Assembly: GCA_037013685.1 (NCBI GenBank)
Contig: CM072895.1
Location: forward strand, 12,312,463 to 12,376,462
DNA from: Acridotheres tristis
Taxonomy: Eukaryota; Chordata; Aves; Passeriformes; Sturnidae
Length of the DNA: 64,000 nucleotides
Direction: 5' to 3'
How positions within the stretch are numbered: position 1 is the stretch's first letter; each line of letters starts with the position of its first letter. Shown here piece after piece: positions 1-15,000 of the stretch. A model generated the notes under the pieces. The model was not told the DNA's origin. It made no database searches and saw nothing but the letters and a program-made list of their open reading frames with translations. Position numbers and translations under genes: made by a program.

Positions 1-3000
1 GCTAGGATGCAGGCGAAGCACAAAGCCTTTTCTCATTATATAGTTATCAGAAATACTCTAAAAAAAAATACAGTTGGAAAGACATTCTTTGCTGTTTTGA
101 TCTATGAGTAATTATGTAAAATAGAAGGGTTTTTTTAGTGGGAGCTTCAGAATAATAATTCTGTGACTTGAAGAGAAAGGAACAAAAGGTTGTAGTTGGA
201 AAAATGATATTTTTTCTTGAAGAAAAAATGTGAAAGAAAAATCAACCTCCAGCAAAGGAGCTAGATGTGATTAGAAGATATAAAAGTGATTCCTAAAGAG
301 TGAAAAGTAGAAACTTTTCTAAGAGGTGGCTGAAAAGTAGTGAAAGAACCAACTACCAGGCCTCTCTGGAGGAGTTATTCATGGCAAAATGCTGAAGAAA
401 AATGAGTATTCTACAGACTTGATGTCTAGTATGTATTCAGGCTCAGACAAACATTCACATTTCACAGCCTTTGCAAGAGTAGCTCCTGTGAATATTTTAA
501 CATTAACCTGGTGATCACCTGTAAAAGTTGTCACTGTTGTCTTATTTCCTGCTCTCTGTACTGCATTGTTTTGGTTTTTTACTGGCAGCTGTGGTTAGTG
601 TGAAGATCCTGGCAGATCAGTTAGAAATACTTCCTACTTCAAATATGGTTGAGTGGATTTGCCACTAAGAGAGGATCATAGGACTGATTTTGATTCAAAT
701 TTCATACCTTTTTACACTAAGTAGTGCATCAGAATCAGACTGGCTGCTGTGAGGTGGAGTCCAGGAAGGGTTCAGTGAGGTAACAAAATTGGGGTGTTTG
801 CATACCCACCAGTCCTTACCCCAGTGCAAGTTCCAGTATCTTTGTAAGGCTTCCACAGCTGTGTTTACCACAAGAACTGGTCCTGGTGCTGGGTCAGCAG
901 TGAGCAGGGATTAGGGCACATTGTGGAAACTTAAAGCAACACAGAACTACTCCCTACTGCTCTCAGGTGAGTTAAATAGGAGCAGGATTAAGCCACATAT
1001 GTGGGATGGCTGCAGATGCTCCTTCGTATCTGAACACCTAGGGATTTTTTTGGGGTACCTAAGCAGCAATAATGCTAGGTCTGTGATACTGGATGCAAAA
1101 CCAGCTTGAAAGCTTTCAGAAATCATTGAACATAAAACATAGGAGACTCCCTTTCTCCTTTTAGGGGGTTCTGGAGAAGTATATAAGTACTGCAACTGTC
1201 TGTGTCCCCTGCTTTTTGTTAGACTGGTTTTGCTAAGAAAACAGAGTTTCTGAGCCCATTTTTTTTTTGTTTTAAAGATTTTGTCAGGTTTGGGGTTTTA
1301 AAATGCGTTTTACTGGCACGGTTTACAAAGACTGATAGAACACTAGTTACAAACACCTGAAGTTTACAGCATTTTTTCTGCTGTACCAAGAAACTCTGTG
1401 GACTTCATTTCAGAATTTACTCTTGGCTAGTCAAATAATTTGAGCAGTTTTTATCATTTGAGTGGGATATGAAATTAGAAAATTCATTGGCTGAATGAGT
1501 TTACTGAATGAATTTAAATGAATTTACTTTTAATTCGTGAAACCAGGTCCCTCCCACAAATCAGGTAAATATATTTTATTAGCACCTTTGTTATTAGGCT
1601 ATTGATATTTCTGTGGCTTCCTCATGGACTTTTTAGTGAATAACTAATGTTTGAATAGTGTGAATGAATGCCTAATCACATGGTATTATTCCTGTTCCTT
1701 GAGTAGATGCCCACAATGCTTTTAATCAGAAAATGAGTTTTGGTAGGGCCTGTTAGGCAATTACTGCCTTAAAAAAAAAAGGAGAGATGGCTCTATAAAG
1801 GGGAAGGGCACAATATTCTGTTTATGTTCCTGAATATTGCACATGAAATAGTAAGGACTGCCTGCCTACCTCACTGTTAGCTTGAAGTAGTTGTATTTAA
1901 GTTATCTTTAGTTTTTCTCTCTTCAGTGCCCTTCCATTCTCTTCTTAGCCTTGCTCCTACAGAGAATTTCAGAGATAAAGGTATAAACTTTTCTGACATA
2001 AGGTCTATTTGTGTGTGAATACACTTAGAGAGGGTCCATGGACACTGGTGTGAATGAAATAGATCTGTGTAGACATTGAAATGCTCCTCAGATAAAAGCA
2101 AAAAGCTGTTTTCTCTTGTCCCTAGTCTCTGAGGCAGGATGAGCACACTCAGAACATCCATGACAAGAGTATTTCTAAAATATTTTAATTTTGATTAAAA
2201 TTAATTCATGAAGGCAGATTCTCAGCTGGTGTAAACTACCTATTTCATTCATTAATCTTGCTATGCTGATTTTCACTAAGAACCACATCTGTAATTTTCA
2301 GAATATCATCCTGCATGCTTCTTGCCCAGACTTCTGTCTCATAGGATGGTCAGATATGATGACAATGGATATGGTGTAAATAAGCAGAGACAGATCTCTG
2401 AAGAGATCATTTTGAAAGAGCCAGATGGCAACAACCACATTTATTTTTTTCCCCAGTGTCACAAATATGCTTTGCAGTAGGGTTGTGCTTTTTCATTCCA
2501 AATGAACCCAACCAAAACCCCATGTATCTTTTCCATGTATATTTCAGTTCCTCAGGGAGACATCTATGGGCACAATTATACAAAGTCCAAGCCTCATTTT
2601 ACTGATTTACCATCCAGGAAATGCAGTGACATAACCAGATTGCTTATAATTGTGTTTTTTTAATTGGCTTCCTGAAACATTAAAAAAGAAACAGTGAAAA
2701 GCACAGTTGCTGATACAGGGTCCCATGCATACCACTGCTTTGCATGAATAAGCTTCTGATTAATTCTGAGATCCCTTAAAACACATCTTAGTCATCCTAA
2801 AATCTAAACAACATTTCTGTGTTCAAATTTACATCCACATCACTCACTTAGTAGTTTGCTCTTGATATTTCTTCCACTTCTCTGCCAATTTTTTCCTGTT
2901 CTATCTTCTATCAGCTGGTAGAAGTTCATACCTTCCCCTCGATAATTCTATGCATAGGAGACAGTAGCTTTCAGATAAATAAAATCAGTTTCTCTTCCCT

Positions 3001-6000
3001 TACTATGTCTATAGCCAGCTGTAAACTTTTTTGTCTGTAGTGGAGGTAACACTATTCTACCCAGAGCAGGTGTTCTTTTGGCACTAAGCAGCACACTTGA
3101 ATCAAAAGACTCATTAACTGAGGTGTAAGCACACTGTATAAAATTCTGGATTCTGGATTTTTCAACTTCATACCAGACTGGGATCATACGTGTGCCTTTC
3201 CTACTTTTGCCAAGCTTTTACTAATGATCATTGAGAAATACAGTAAGGTCCAGCATTTTTCAGCCTAAGTCTTCACTGACTTGAGCATTTTTTACATAAC
3301 AAGAATTGCTATTTATAATATTATAATGCAGAAGGGGAGAACTTCTGGAGGGCAGGTTCCCACTGAAGCACAGCTCCTGTTCAGAGGAGAGAGAAGACAA
3401 GCCCAGATTCCTTTCACCTGCCCCCTTTGGTGGTTATTTACATAACCTAAATAAGCTAAGGTGAGGCTACCCAGCTAACCTGCAGGAAGGATTCAGGATT
3501 GCTCTCACCCGGTCTCTGCTGTGAGAGATGCCTCTCCCCTGTCTGTAAAGTGTTTTGGAGGCTGTAATCTCGTTTGGGATGTTTGCTTTTCCCTCTTCCT
3601 CGCTGGGAGCTGACATTCTCCTTTCATGAGGAGCTGTTTGGGGGCAGAGGGATGCTCCAAGCAGTGAGATGGCAGAGGAGCAGGAAGGCTCAGGGCTGGC
3701 AGGTGCAGCCTCAGCCCCTCCTGTTCTCAGGCTCAGACTGAGCAATGCCCAAGCACGACCTGAGCTGGGTAGGAGATGCAGGGGGTAGAGCTGTCTGTGG
3801 GCCAGCTCTGTCAGGTGATCACACTATCAGCAACCTGATCTTTCAATATGTGATACTGGCCTGAATGTGGTAGGCAGTGCACTGGGAAACACAGGGAAAT
3901 ACATTTCTTTTTATTTTCAAACTCCTATCTGAATGGGGAGACAAGTGATTTGGGGATTTTTTTGCGTATTTTTATTTCTGCTCAGTTTAGGAAGTTTAGG
4001 GCCATTTTTGATCTGTCTTATGTCTGGGGACAGTAAAATAAAGGAAGCAATAAGCCTCTGTAAATGCAGTTTTCTGGAGGACAGGGGCAGTGATACTGAT
4101 TAGTGATAAGTGCACTATTGTTCTCTGATATCTCTATGAAGTGGAGGCACAAGTATTTTGCTCCCTGGTGATCACTCACTTGAGGATAACTTCGTAGGAA
4201 TTTATGCTCAGCTGCATTCTGCCCTATTTCCTGGTATTTTTGGTAGATCAAACCGGTGCCTTCAGCATGCTTGCCTTTGTACTTTGAATAGATTGTCATT
4301 TCAGAGATGACAAATCCTTTATACAAATTTGAAGGATAAAAACTCTGTATGGCTTTTATATTCAAATTTGTTTACAGAATGATATTTGCAGATAACTCTT
4401 TAACTCACCCTCTTTTTTATTTTTATTTTTTTTAAGTAATGTTGTAGTCAGTATCTTGTTCTGTGCTTGAAGGTGTATTTCTTTTATGTTCATTATTCAT
4501 GATGGTTCTGGACTTATGCTGTGGGAATCTACTGCATTCAATAAATGTCATTTCATAAAATTGATGGACTGTAGCTGGCACAAGTTTATCTATAATATTT
4601 TCAAAGAGAATATATTATGTAATCAGCTTGTAAGATAAGTTTATAAGTTTTAAAACCCTTACAGATTTATTATGCATTTTCTGTTTGCATTGTTCTGTCA
4701 CCTCCATGACCAAATGCCAGATGCCTCTTGGAGCTAGAATTTCATTCTGCTTTGCTGCTAACATGCAGCAAGCCCTCTTTAGGATTTCCTCTGCTATGTG
4801 ACCTTATACATTCTTCTGGAAAAATACAAAGCTTTAAATTCTTGTAATTATTGCATTCTAGCTTAATTCTTTCTGCTAGTTCTAACAAGGGAAACTTCTT
4901 CATCTTCTCTATCAAATACTTGTGATGCAATTTCAGTGCTGCACACTCATGTCTCTATGTTGGCATCATTTATGGTGTAAAGGTGAATAAACACAACAAC
5001 ATATAGAAAAATTACAGAGAATTTTGAGAAACCTCAGGGTTTCAGGTTTGTATACATAAAGGGAAAAATTACTGTTGTTATGATGGTCGAAGAATACAGA
5101 TAAGGCAAAGTTTTGAGGAAAAAGCGATATATATTATTATAACAGCTATTACAATTTTTGAGGGGGGAAAAGAACCCTCACTTGGCCTTGTGGACCCAAA
5201 GTTGGGCTGTTTGTCCCTACTGTGTTCACTTGTATAATAAGGGGTATCACCTGTTCCTAATGTGTCAAATTTACATTTTTCATAAAAGCTGACCTTGCTT
5301 TTGTATTCAGCAAATAAAATTTTCTCATAGCCACCAGCATTTTTTTTCTTTTGGAAAGTGGGCATTATAATAATGAACTAAAAGCTACATAGCAAGGAGA
5401 TTGTTATTATAGTGGACAACACAAACATGATGGCTTCTGCACTCATCACTGTAAAAGTAAATTGCAGATGGTGGGAAGTGCTGTGGTCATCTGATTACTT
5501 TAATGTAGTAATACATTAGCTTAATGTATTGAGGGTCAGGAAGTGTACATCTCAGTAGCACTAAACTGAAAATCTGCAGAATATAACAGAAACCAGCAAC
5601 AAGTACAATAATTGATAATCAGGAAGAAATTAATTTAGCCAAAGACGGCTATTTCTAGGCAGTAGTGAGGAGCAGAAGGCTTATAGACCTGTATGCAATT
5701 TTACAACCACCTTGTCTCAAAGAATGTTTTATTTGCCAAGTGCCACTTTTCCTGCAGACACAGTTACAATAGTTTCTCCTTATGCACATTTGTCACAGCA
5801 TTCTATCCATTAAGAATCAGAAATACAGGAAATGCAGGATCAGAGCAGATTCTTGAACACTGATGATTAGTAACTTGGTGGTTTTGTAAGAATTTTCATT
5901 TCATTCAGATTATTTTGTTGGTCAGATTTTTAGATAGAGAAATATGGTCTGGATTCTGTGAGCACACAAATCTACTTGATATTTCACAAATGCTAGAATC

Positions 6001-9000
6001 TGTTAGGCTGTTCCTTGTTGGATATGAATTGGTTTTGTTAAGCTGTTCATTAAGAGATGTAAGAACATATGAGGCAAAGTACAAGACAATTAATTTGCTT
6101 TGCCCTGATTGCTCATACACTGGAAAGCCTAGCAACTTCAGTATGTTCCTGGGCTGATATTGAGGTAATAATCACAAGCCATGTTTGGCAAAGCATTTCT
6201 TAATCCTAGGAGCATTTTTTTTCTCAAAGACTTTAGAGCACTGGAAATCTGAAGACAAGAATTCTTTTTGGTCAATCTTGCTTCACCTTCGATTCTCATT
6301 CTGCTTAGCAACCTTGGTCCAAATAGATCTCTCCTGCCTTTCCTTCTTCCAGCTAGTTCTGCTTGCTAGTTGCAATAAAATGGATCTCTCTTTTCAGACA
6401 GCTCCTCAAGCTCAGGTAGAGGTGTTCAGGTAGAACTGCAGCTTTCAAAGCAAACCAGAGGAGAATTTCACTTCTTTCCTATGCAGGTTACTTTGTGAAG
6501 ACCATTCCAAGACTTTACTGACTCTCTTTCTTTGGAGATGAGACATACACAGCTGAGATCCCACAATGACTCTCAAGTTTACTGTAGTTTACATGTTTTC
6601 TCTCTCCTGTCACTGTACGGATGGTTTAGTCCTAAATGGAGCTTGTAATACAACAAGCCAATGACAAAACATTTGCCTTTAGCTTTCACTACAGAGCTAT
6701 CATCTTTCAAAATGGACAAGTCAGAAATACTGATCCCAATGACAGAGCACTCCTGAATGCTTTCCACAGTTAGCAATGCTTCTACTGAATTTCATTATTC
6801 TTCTTTAGTGACCCAGCAATAAAGAGAGCTTTAATTATTTCCATTGTAATCTGAAATATGGTGTGACTGTCAACCAGCCTGCACGATTGTTTAGTTTATG
6901 AGAGGTGAAGAGTTTTGCACTGTACATACTGTGCAGTGCTTTCCCATGATTTACGACTATGTCATATGTGTATCTAGTTCTTATGGTGCTGTTAATTTCT
7001 GAACTGATCCTGAGCTGAGCTAAAGAAGCCGAGCTTCCATCTCATTGGTATATTTTTTCCCTTTTTCTTTCTTTTAGCCAGCAAAAGAGCAGCTAGTACA
7101 AAACACTGGTTAGAAACATTTCAGAAATGCAATATAGTTATATAGTCAATTTCCAAAGCAGTATTTTTGAAGACTTTATACCTCTTTTTCTTCCCCTTTC
7201 TTGTCTTCAGTCAAAAGGAAAGTGTATTACTGGATATTTAGTGCATTAATTTCTGTGGTATAATGCTACTTAGAAAGATGTGCAAGCAGCCTAAATTTGA
7301 TGGGAATATGCAAATGTCATGCAATATGACAGCCTGTGGAAGAACACAGACAGTGGATCTCAGTTTTATAGCAAGATAGTTTGTTGTTTTTAATGAGGCC
7401 ATTGGGCCGAATAAAAAGGGTATGACTTTTTTTTTCACTCATTGTAAATATATTTCTCTGATCTTCCTTATGCTCTTATCTTTGGATGAGCTAGACTATA
7501 ATAAGACCCCTCAGAATCCTTTGTAATTTTTGAGCCTTTCATATCTCTTATCTGGGAAATCATCTTTCTTCTTTTATAACAGACTTTCTAACATAGCTTT
7601 CTAGCAGGCCTGTTAAACTGTATTTTCAGATCTATTCTGTTTGTCCAGTAACTGAAAGAACCTGATCTGTCACATTTCCCACTAACTCTCCTACAGACTG
7701 AAAAGCATCTTGCCTCAGAACACTCCACTCATAACTCAGTATGCAGACATTACCACCTGCTTCCCTATTTCATCACTCGTTGGCAATTACGTGACTCATG
7801 CATGCAAATTAGGGATAAACAATTCTCATGAAATTTGAGTTTACCCAAACTTCCCAAACATTTTCTGATGTTTGCAGATGTACTTTAAGTTTGTGAAACT
7901 TTGGGAGGCATGATTTGTTTTTTCTTTTAAAGAACAGCGTCTTGGTGCTAGCTATGAAGATGCTACTCTAGTTCTTAAGCATAGAAGGAATCTAAGCAAG
8001 TAATGCCCTTGTTGTATAAATAATATAGTCTAGTTGCACTCTCAAAAAATGCAGCCATGCATAGAATCCCCTATTACTGTCTGAAAAAAATACACAGACA
8101 AATATTAAAAATATGTGAGCTAATTGTTCATATTTCTTTCCCCAAAGTAGTAAGAATTCAGAGGCTTATAATTTATTTCACTTAGGAATTTGATGCTGTA
8201 GTCTGGTGACAGGAAATATTTAAGTTCTGATGGATCAGACCTGAGAGAGCCTGTCACACAGTGCCATTTGAGCTGATGTTTCCCACTGATCTTACTGAGT
8301 AGCTAATGGCAGGAAGATTGTGGATATTCTGCTCAGCCCATTTAAAGCCTTTCTTCACTACCCACTGTTGTCTCCACAGACACACCTTTGGATGTATTTT
8401 TAGCCATGTTGACAGACGTATCTCGCATTGCAGAGTTTCTGTCTTCCAACTTAGTGACACCTACATAGGTGTACACAAAGCAGCTTGGATCCAAAGCACC
8501 CCCTTGGTGTCACAGCAGGGATTCTTGGGGTGATCAGCACTGTCCTGCTTCCAGATCTGAGCCGTGGTGTCTGTGTGGTGCTGTACCAGCCTTGGATTGC
8601 ACTGATTCACAGAACTGTCCTGTATTTGACTGCACAGTTGCCCCAACACAGTAACTGGAATTCCTTCCAGTTTTTTTGTGAAAAGAGAATGTTTCTTTGA
8701 GAAGAACCTCTTGGGGAAACAGGGCAAATCCTTGGTTAGCAAGCTCACATACTCTAGTAACATTTAATTTAAAAGTTTTCGGTAGAAAGAAGATACTTGT
8801 AGACAGTCTACCACGTTATAAGAACGTATTTGGAGCAGACAGATGGAGCTAAATGAACCAGGAAAACCTAAAGCTCATTTAAAAAGGTCTGCTGTAGCAT
8901 GAGAATACAGCAAACAAAAAAAAAAGAAAGAAAAGGGAAGCTTTATAGGATAATCCTAAGTGTCTGTCCCTAGTGTATTGACTATCTGAATGGCAATTTT

Positions 9001-12000
9001 TAGAATTTAGGAATCAATTATATCAGCACATTCAAGAAGATTAAAAATTACCCAGTCTTGCTTTATCCTTTGCTATAGTCCTTATATTTTTTAACAGTGA
9101 CTTTCTGTACTATTTGAAAGATAATCATGCAAAAAAAAAAGTACACATATTGTAAGAAGTTTCAGAAGGTATAAGAGCAAGGGCTTTCTCTCTGAAGGAT
9201 AATGAGCAGAGGGGCACTCAGATGAATATGTACAACTTGTAAAGGAAAAAGTACAAACTCCTCTCAGCAATTTCTGAGGAAAAAGGAAGTTAGTAAGAAA
9301 GGAAAATTGATATAAACATACTGTCTGACTCATACAAATGCTGAATACCAGCAATTAAAACATTTAAAAGATGGCACTGCATGTTAATGCTTCTTCAAAG
9401 ACAGTGTCTATTCTTCTCCAGTCTTGTGTAATGTGCATCATCTCTGAGAAGCTGAAAAGTTTGAAGGGAGGTGTTCGAAATACTGTTCCTCCTTCTGAAT
9501 GAATCATTCCTCCCAGAGACAGTTAACTATTGCTATCTCTTTGCCATAAACCAAATGATAGCCTAAACTCAATTGTAATAGCAATGTGGTTTTCTGTAGC
9601 ATCATTTCAAAGCAGAGAACCTGAGGATATGTTTATTTATTGCTTGGTGAACAAATATATTCTCAGCCGATGACAACTGAGGATAACATCCTGCTTTAAT
9701 GGCACTTTTTCATGGTATGTTTTTTTCCACTTTCCTTCATACTCACCTTCTTGTACTTTCTATTTACTAGTTTGTGATGTGCACATCAACACTAATCAAA
9801 CAGGCTATGCTTTTAAAGCTTCATTTTTAGTCATGCTTGGGTTGAATGTGTGAAATCACCACCTTCCCAGCCAGAGACAGCACTGACACACTGCAGTCTG
9901 AAGAGAAGTCTAATGTTTGAGGCACTGACAAAACAGCCACTTGCACACTGCAGGATGTGACCATGATTTGCATGCTGATGCAATACATTGCTAGTGTGAG
10001 TATGGCCTGAAACCTCTACAGCAGTGTCTTGGGGAAGATGAAGGAAACAAGGAGGAAGTATATGTGGGAAAAGAGACATAATTTATAGTATCACAACTTT
10101 TTGTCTGGCAGGCATGCTTAAGAAGGGATGGTATGAGTGTCACTAACTTCAGGGTACACTTATAGGTAAATATAGTTTCTCTTTCAGGGGAATTATCATA
10201 CTGTATTTTCTCACTTTATCATTCACAAGCCATCTATAAATACAGATATTTATATATTTTAGGAATACGTAAACAGCCTGCATTTCAGAAGTAAATGGGT
10301 TCTGACTCTGGACAAGAAATACAGGGTCATGTTTACCTTAGAGCTCCTTAGAGTCTTGTCTTCTCTGCTGTCTCTAGAACATGTTTCTCCATAGCCTATA
10401 TGGTCCCCACTCCTGAGCTTGAAGAGCCTTCTGCTCTCAGGGATCTGGGGACTCATTTTCAGCATCTGACATTTCCCGAGGAAAGTATACAGGGAATATG
10501 TGTATATTGAACCAGTTCCATAGAGTAACCAAAGCATGTAACAAAAATACCACGGTGCAAGGGGGGCATTTGGTACACATTAAGAATAGCTTGGCTTTCA
10601 TTTCATGTTGCATTTAGACAGACACTTTTTTAAGTCAGTGGGTCAATCTTCAACTCACCTTCTCATTCTCAAAATTAATTGCCATTCTAGGAAACAGAGC
10701 CAAAGCTCAAAGACACTTTTTCATACCCCTGTTCACACACTGGCCTTCAGCCTAAATCACCTACTGAATAATTTAGAGCAAACAGGAACATTTTTATGGT
10801 TCCTCATAGAAGTTTTTCAACTGCTTTGAGCAGCATAGCTACATAAAACAGGCAAAGTTAGGTTCCCAGAACCTGAACCAAACAGACACCGATTGCTAAT
10901 TGTCATGCTGTTTAAGCCAAGATTTAACCCATTTTTGTACATATTCATTTCCGTGATCCTAGCAAGCTAAGGGCCAAGCCCTTGACAAGAATTTTGTTAG
11001 TGCATAAGATTTTGATTATTTTGTTCCTGGCCTTAAAAAACCGTTCATAAGGCACTATGATTTGTGTCTTTTAAGACTCTCTTCCTCAATTTATTTGCTT
11101 TGCCTTTTAAAGTCAAGTCTCGGTTTCTTTCTAACCATCTTCACCAAATGATAAAATATGAGACCTGAGGCTCTTTCTTTGGTTACACTCTCTGCCATTC
11201 CAAGTTAAATCCATATTTAAGTTTTGAGCTCTTCTGTGGGAATGGCTGAGGGCTGAAGTGTGTTTAATAAATCTATCATGATACACTAAATGAAGTAGAA
11301 AGCTGATGAACACAAACTGATTATTAGCTGGACTTAGGATGTATGACTTAAAAAAACTTCCATGACCTAGTGTGGAACATTTAACTTCCACATTGCTTAA
11401 CACAGAGTCACCAGTTAAATCATTGTCCTGGGCAAGGTTGGCATGGCTGTCCACTGAATGTGGACAAACATTTCCTGTATCTTGTACCGAAATTTTCACC
11501 AACTCCCGACCCTTAATTGTTGCCTCTGGCAATCTAAAGGAAACTAGTTTTAAGAATGATATACTGCTTCAATCAAACATTACAGTTCCATACAAGACAA
11601 TTGAGGCTTTCCTCTGCAACCTTCCTGGTTTCACCTGGACCACTCTTTATTTCTTTCCATTCCCTTACACCCTCACTTAGATGTATACAGCTGAAAATTA
11701 AGCAAGCCAAATAAGTTATAACTGAATCCCAATGTGGGAATTTTGTAAGGTGCCTAATGGGTCTGGCACCTAATCTGTCTTGATAAGTGACAACTAATAC
11801 TTAATATTTCCACTCATGAAGAGTACCTACTTAGACGGTACCTTAAATTTTTGCATGCTGTTTATTTTTCACTTCTGTATGTTCTTAAACATCTTCCTCT
11901 GTCTGTTTGTTGACTGATAAATCTAGCTGTTATAGTCTCAGTGTAGACATCATTTATACCTAGAAAAGCATATCTGAAAATACATTACCTTTAAATACTA

Positions 12001-15000
12001 GGATCCATCACATCTGAGCTCCCATGTTTGATAGCCAAAAAGCTCCATTTCATTTCAGAAGAAAAATTGCTTCTGTCAAGGTAAACAGAATGCATTATAC
12101 CCCTTTAATAACCATTTTTAAGCATGCTTCTGTATTACTTTTTCACAGCTGTATTGCAATAAGCCTTAGAGTAATTGCCAGTTCTTCTATCTAATAGGTT
12201 CATTATTCTTTTGCCATAATTGCAGCCATTAAACGTCCAATTGTTAAATTTCCACTCCTACATTTACTTAGTGTTACTTTTTATAATGGGCTGTGTCATT
12301 ACAGCACCCCAGTGGCTACAGCTGTTGTTCAAAGTGTTCCTAAAAGTCAATGAGACCTGAGATATGTCTGTATTCTTGATTTTTCACGGATTCTCTGCAC
12401 CACACTTTATCATTTTTTTAGCTTTTAAAAAGATAGCTGCATTTAGATACCCTTTACTGAAAGTTTAAGAACCTGACCTATTCAAGAAGACATAAAACTA
12501 TGACTTTAATATTTCTAAAGCACCATTTTTTCACTTTTATGGAATGATTCATATATAACAAGGTGATGGAGCAAAGATTTAACTAAGGGAAATTAACACT
12601 TATGGCTTAATAGCTTTTTGAGAGCACTGATTTATCTTTTGTCATGTTAAATTTGTTGGGCTTTTTCTTTGTTGTAAAAGAAGCCTAGCTCGTAGTGTTA
12701 GCTACAGTTGTGGTAATAAAACAACCTTTCCAGTGCCCCTTGCTTCATTACTTGGCATTTCTGGAAGTTAATAAGTATGGTAGGGTTTACTTCTTATTTG
12801 TGTGAGAGAGACTTCTTGATTTGAAACATTGCATGTAGACATGATAATGAAGTTTTATTTTAAAAAATAACTAAAACCCATTAGGACTCCTCTTTGGTTT
12901 TTTGTTTGGTTTTTTTGTTATTTTTTTTTTTTTTGTAAGACACTGGCATCTAGTTTGTGTGTGGTATCTGATCACAATTTGCTTTTTTAAAGTAACCCTG
13001 AAAAATGGCTTTGAGACACCGATACTAATACTTGCATTAGTTTTTGTTGCTGACAAGCATGGAGAAGCTGTCCTGGAAATTGCTGGTAACAACCATTGTC
13101 AGCCCCAATCAGTTTTCTGGGAAAGCTGACACATAATACCCAATAACTATTTGTGAGGTTATCCAGCCTCTTTTTAGGACATAACTTCATGTCACTTTAA
13201 AACTTTCATAGGCGGTATGTCATTTTTATTACTTAGATTTCATCCTCCTCCATAAGAGCTTGATTAAAACTGCATTTGAAATGTATATCACATAAGGTTT
13301 TTTTATAGACCACATTTTCTTTCTTAACCTCGTTACCAAGCTGTAATTTTTTTCAGTGATTAACCTAAGATTGCAGCATTTCCTATCAGTATATGCAGTA
13401 TCTTTTATCTTCTCCCTCACACATTATAATAAAAATAATATGATATGGAGTATGGTTGATGTATAGGAAAAAAATAGATTTTTATTTAAATACTTCTAAA
13501 GAGAAATATTTTTACCATCCAAATTCCTTCCCATATTGTAGAGCATACACCGAAGACAAAAACAAAAAGAAAAGAGGTCACCAAAAAAATCAGCTTGTTT
13601 TTTTCTGTGTGGAGGTAGACCTTACACAGAGGAAGGCAAAGAAAAACCTTCTGATCCCTACTTCTAAATTGCAGCTCAAATCTACATCATTATCAAAGAA
13701 GAAAGTTGTTACCACATCATGTCTGTGTACATTACATGACATTTATCTGCTTGTTATCATGATGTTTCCACTGTTGAGGTAGTGAGTAATTAATTCTTTC
13801 AGTGCCTGGCACCAGATTGCAATTATGCTAGATATGCCAAGGTGTTGAAGATGCCATTCAGATGTTCTGTTCTCTTGTGGAGGGGTTCCTTTTGAGCAAG
13901 ATAGATGTAGCAAATTTCTACTGTAATTGTCAGCTTTTCAGCTACAGAACAGGCTTCGCTTTCCAGGATCCCTGGATTATAAAATTCAAGGAGATACAAA
14001 GGCTGAGAGAAAAAACCCACCAGCTAGTAATTTGAAAAAAAAAATACGATGGGATTAATGCTAATAAAAGCAAATAGGTAGAAGAAAATATTCAATTAAT
14101 TGTACTGTTTTTAGCTCTTTGGGCCACTGGGTAGAAGGAAAACATATTCTTGATTTAAAATCCAAGTGTATCACAGTCAGCAGATTATCAGATTGTGAAT
14201 TTCAGATGTTTTAACCAGATGTACAATTCATAAGTAAATCACAAGCCATTCTGCAAGCCATAACACTTAGTTAATAAATAGAGTTTGTAATTCACACAGG
14301 CTAGAAATAATTCCCATTTACATTTTTCATTAGAGTTGTTACAAGTATCATCATCTTCTTTTACCCACCAGCCATTATGGCTATAACAGCACAATTGTGC
14401 AGAAATCATCAATTCAACTCAGCCGTGCTATCAAGAGGAGGCTGCAAATGCTGAAACTCCTCCTTGCTGGCTGTGCAGCCTGCAAAACTGCCCATGCATC
14501 TCAGGCAATTCCTGACACCCTATAGAAGCTGTGGGAAGCCTGTGAGGCTGGGGAATAGTCTGCAGCACAATCTGAGAAGTATGGCATGGCTTTTGCACTG
14601 ATGCTTCATACATGAGTAAAAAGTTCAAGTTGTTTAAGGCTCAAGTTCATGGGTGAAATGTCACTAAAAAGAGTTAGGTAGGACCATCCATAAAGTGAAT
14701 TTGAAGGTAAAGTGCTTTTCAAGGGGAGGAACAGACTGCTGTGTCACTGGGGCTTGAGTGCTGGATGGGTACTTGGAATATATCATGATCTCTAAAATGT
14801 GCTAGAAGTAATGTCAGGGGTAGGCTGTGTGCTGGCCAAGCTCTGTGTGGCTGCTTCTCAGCTTTCTGGAAAAGGTAAATGGGTTTTTCCTACCAGACAG
14901 TTACTCAAAGGCAGAGTTGAGCCTACTTTTATGGGGGCAAATAAAAGTACACATAGCAGGGATCTGGGAACATGGCACTGATGGAAGCCCAACACCATTT

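Noticed and set aside
11131..11532. 133-codon minus-strand frame in the intergenic region
   Set aside because: There is no recognisable domain, no promoter or splice context, and a competing 102-codon frame on the other strand; this is likely chance.
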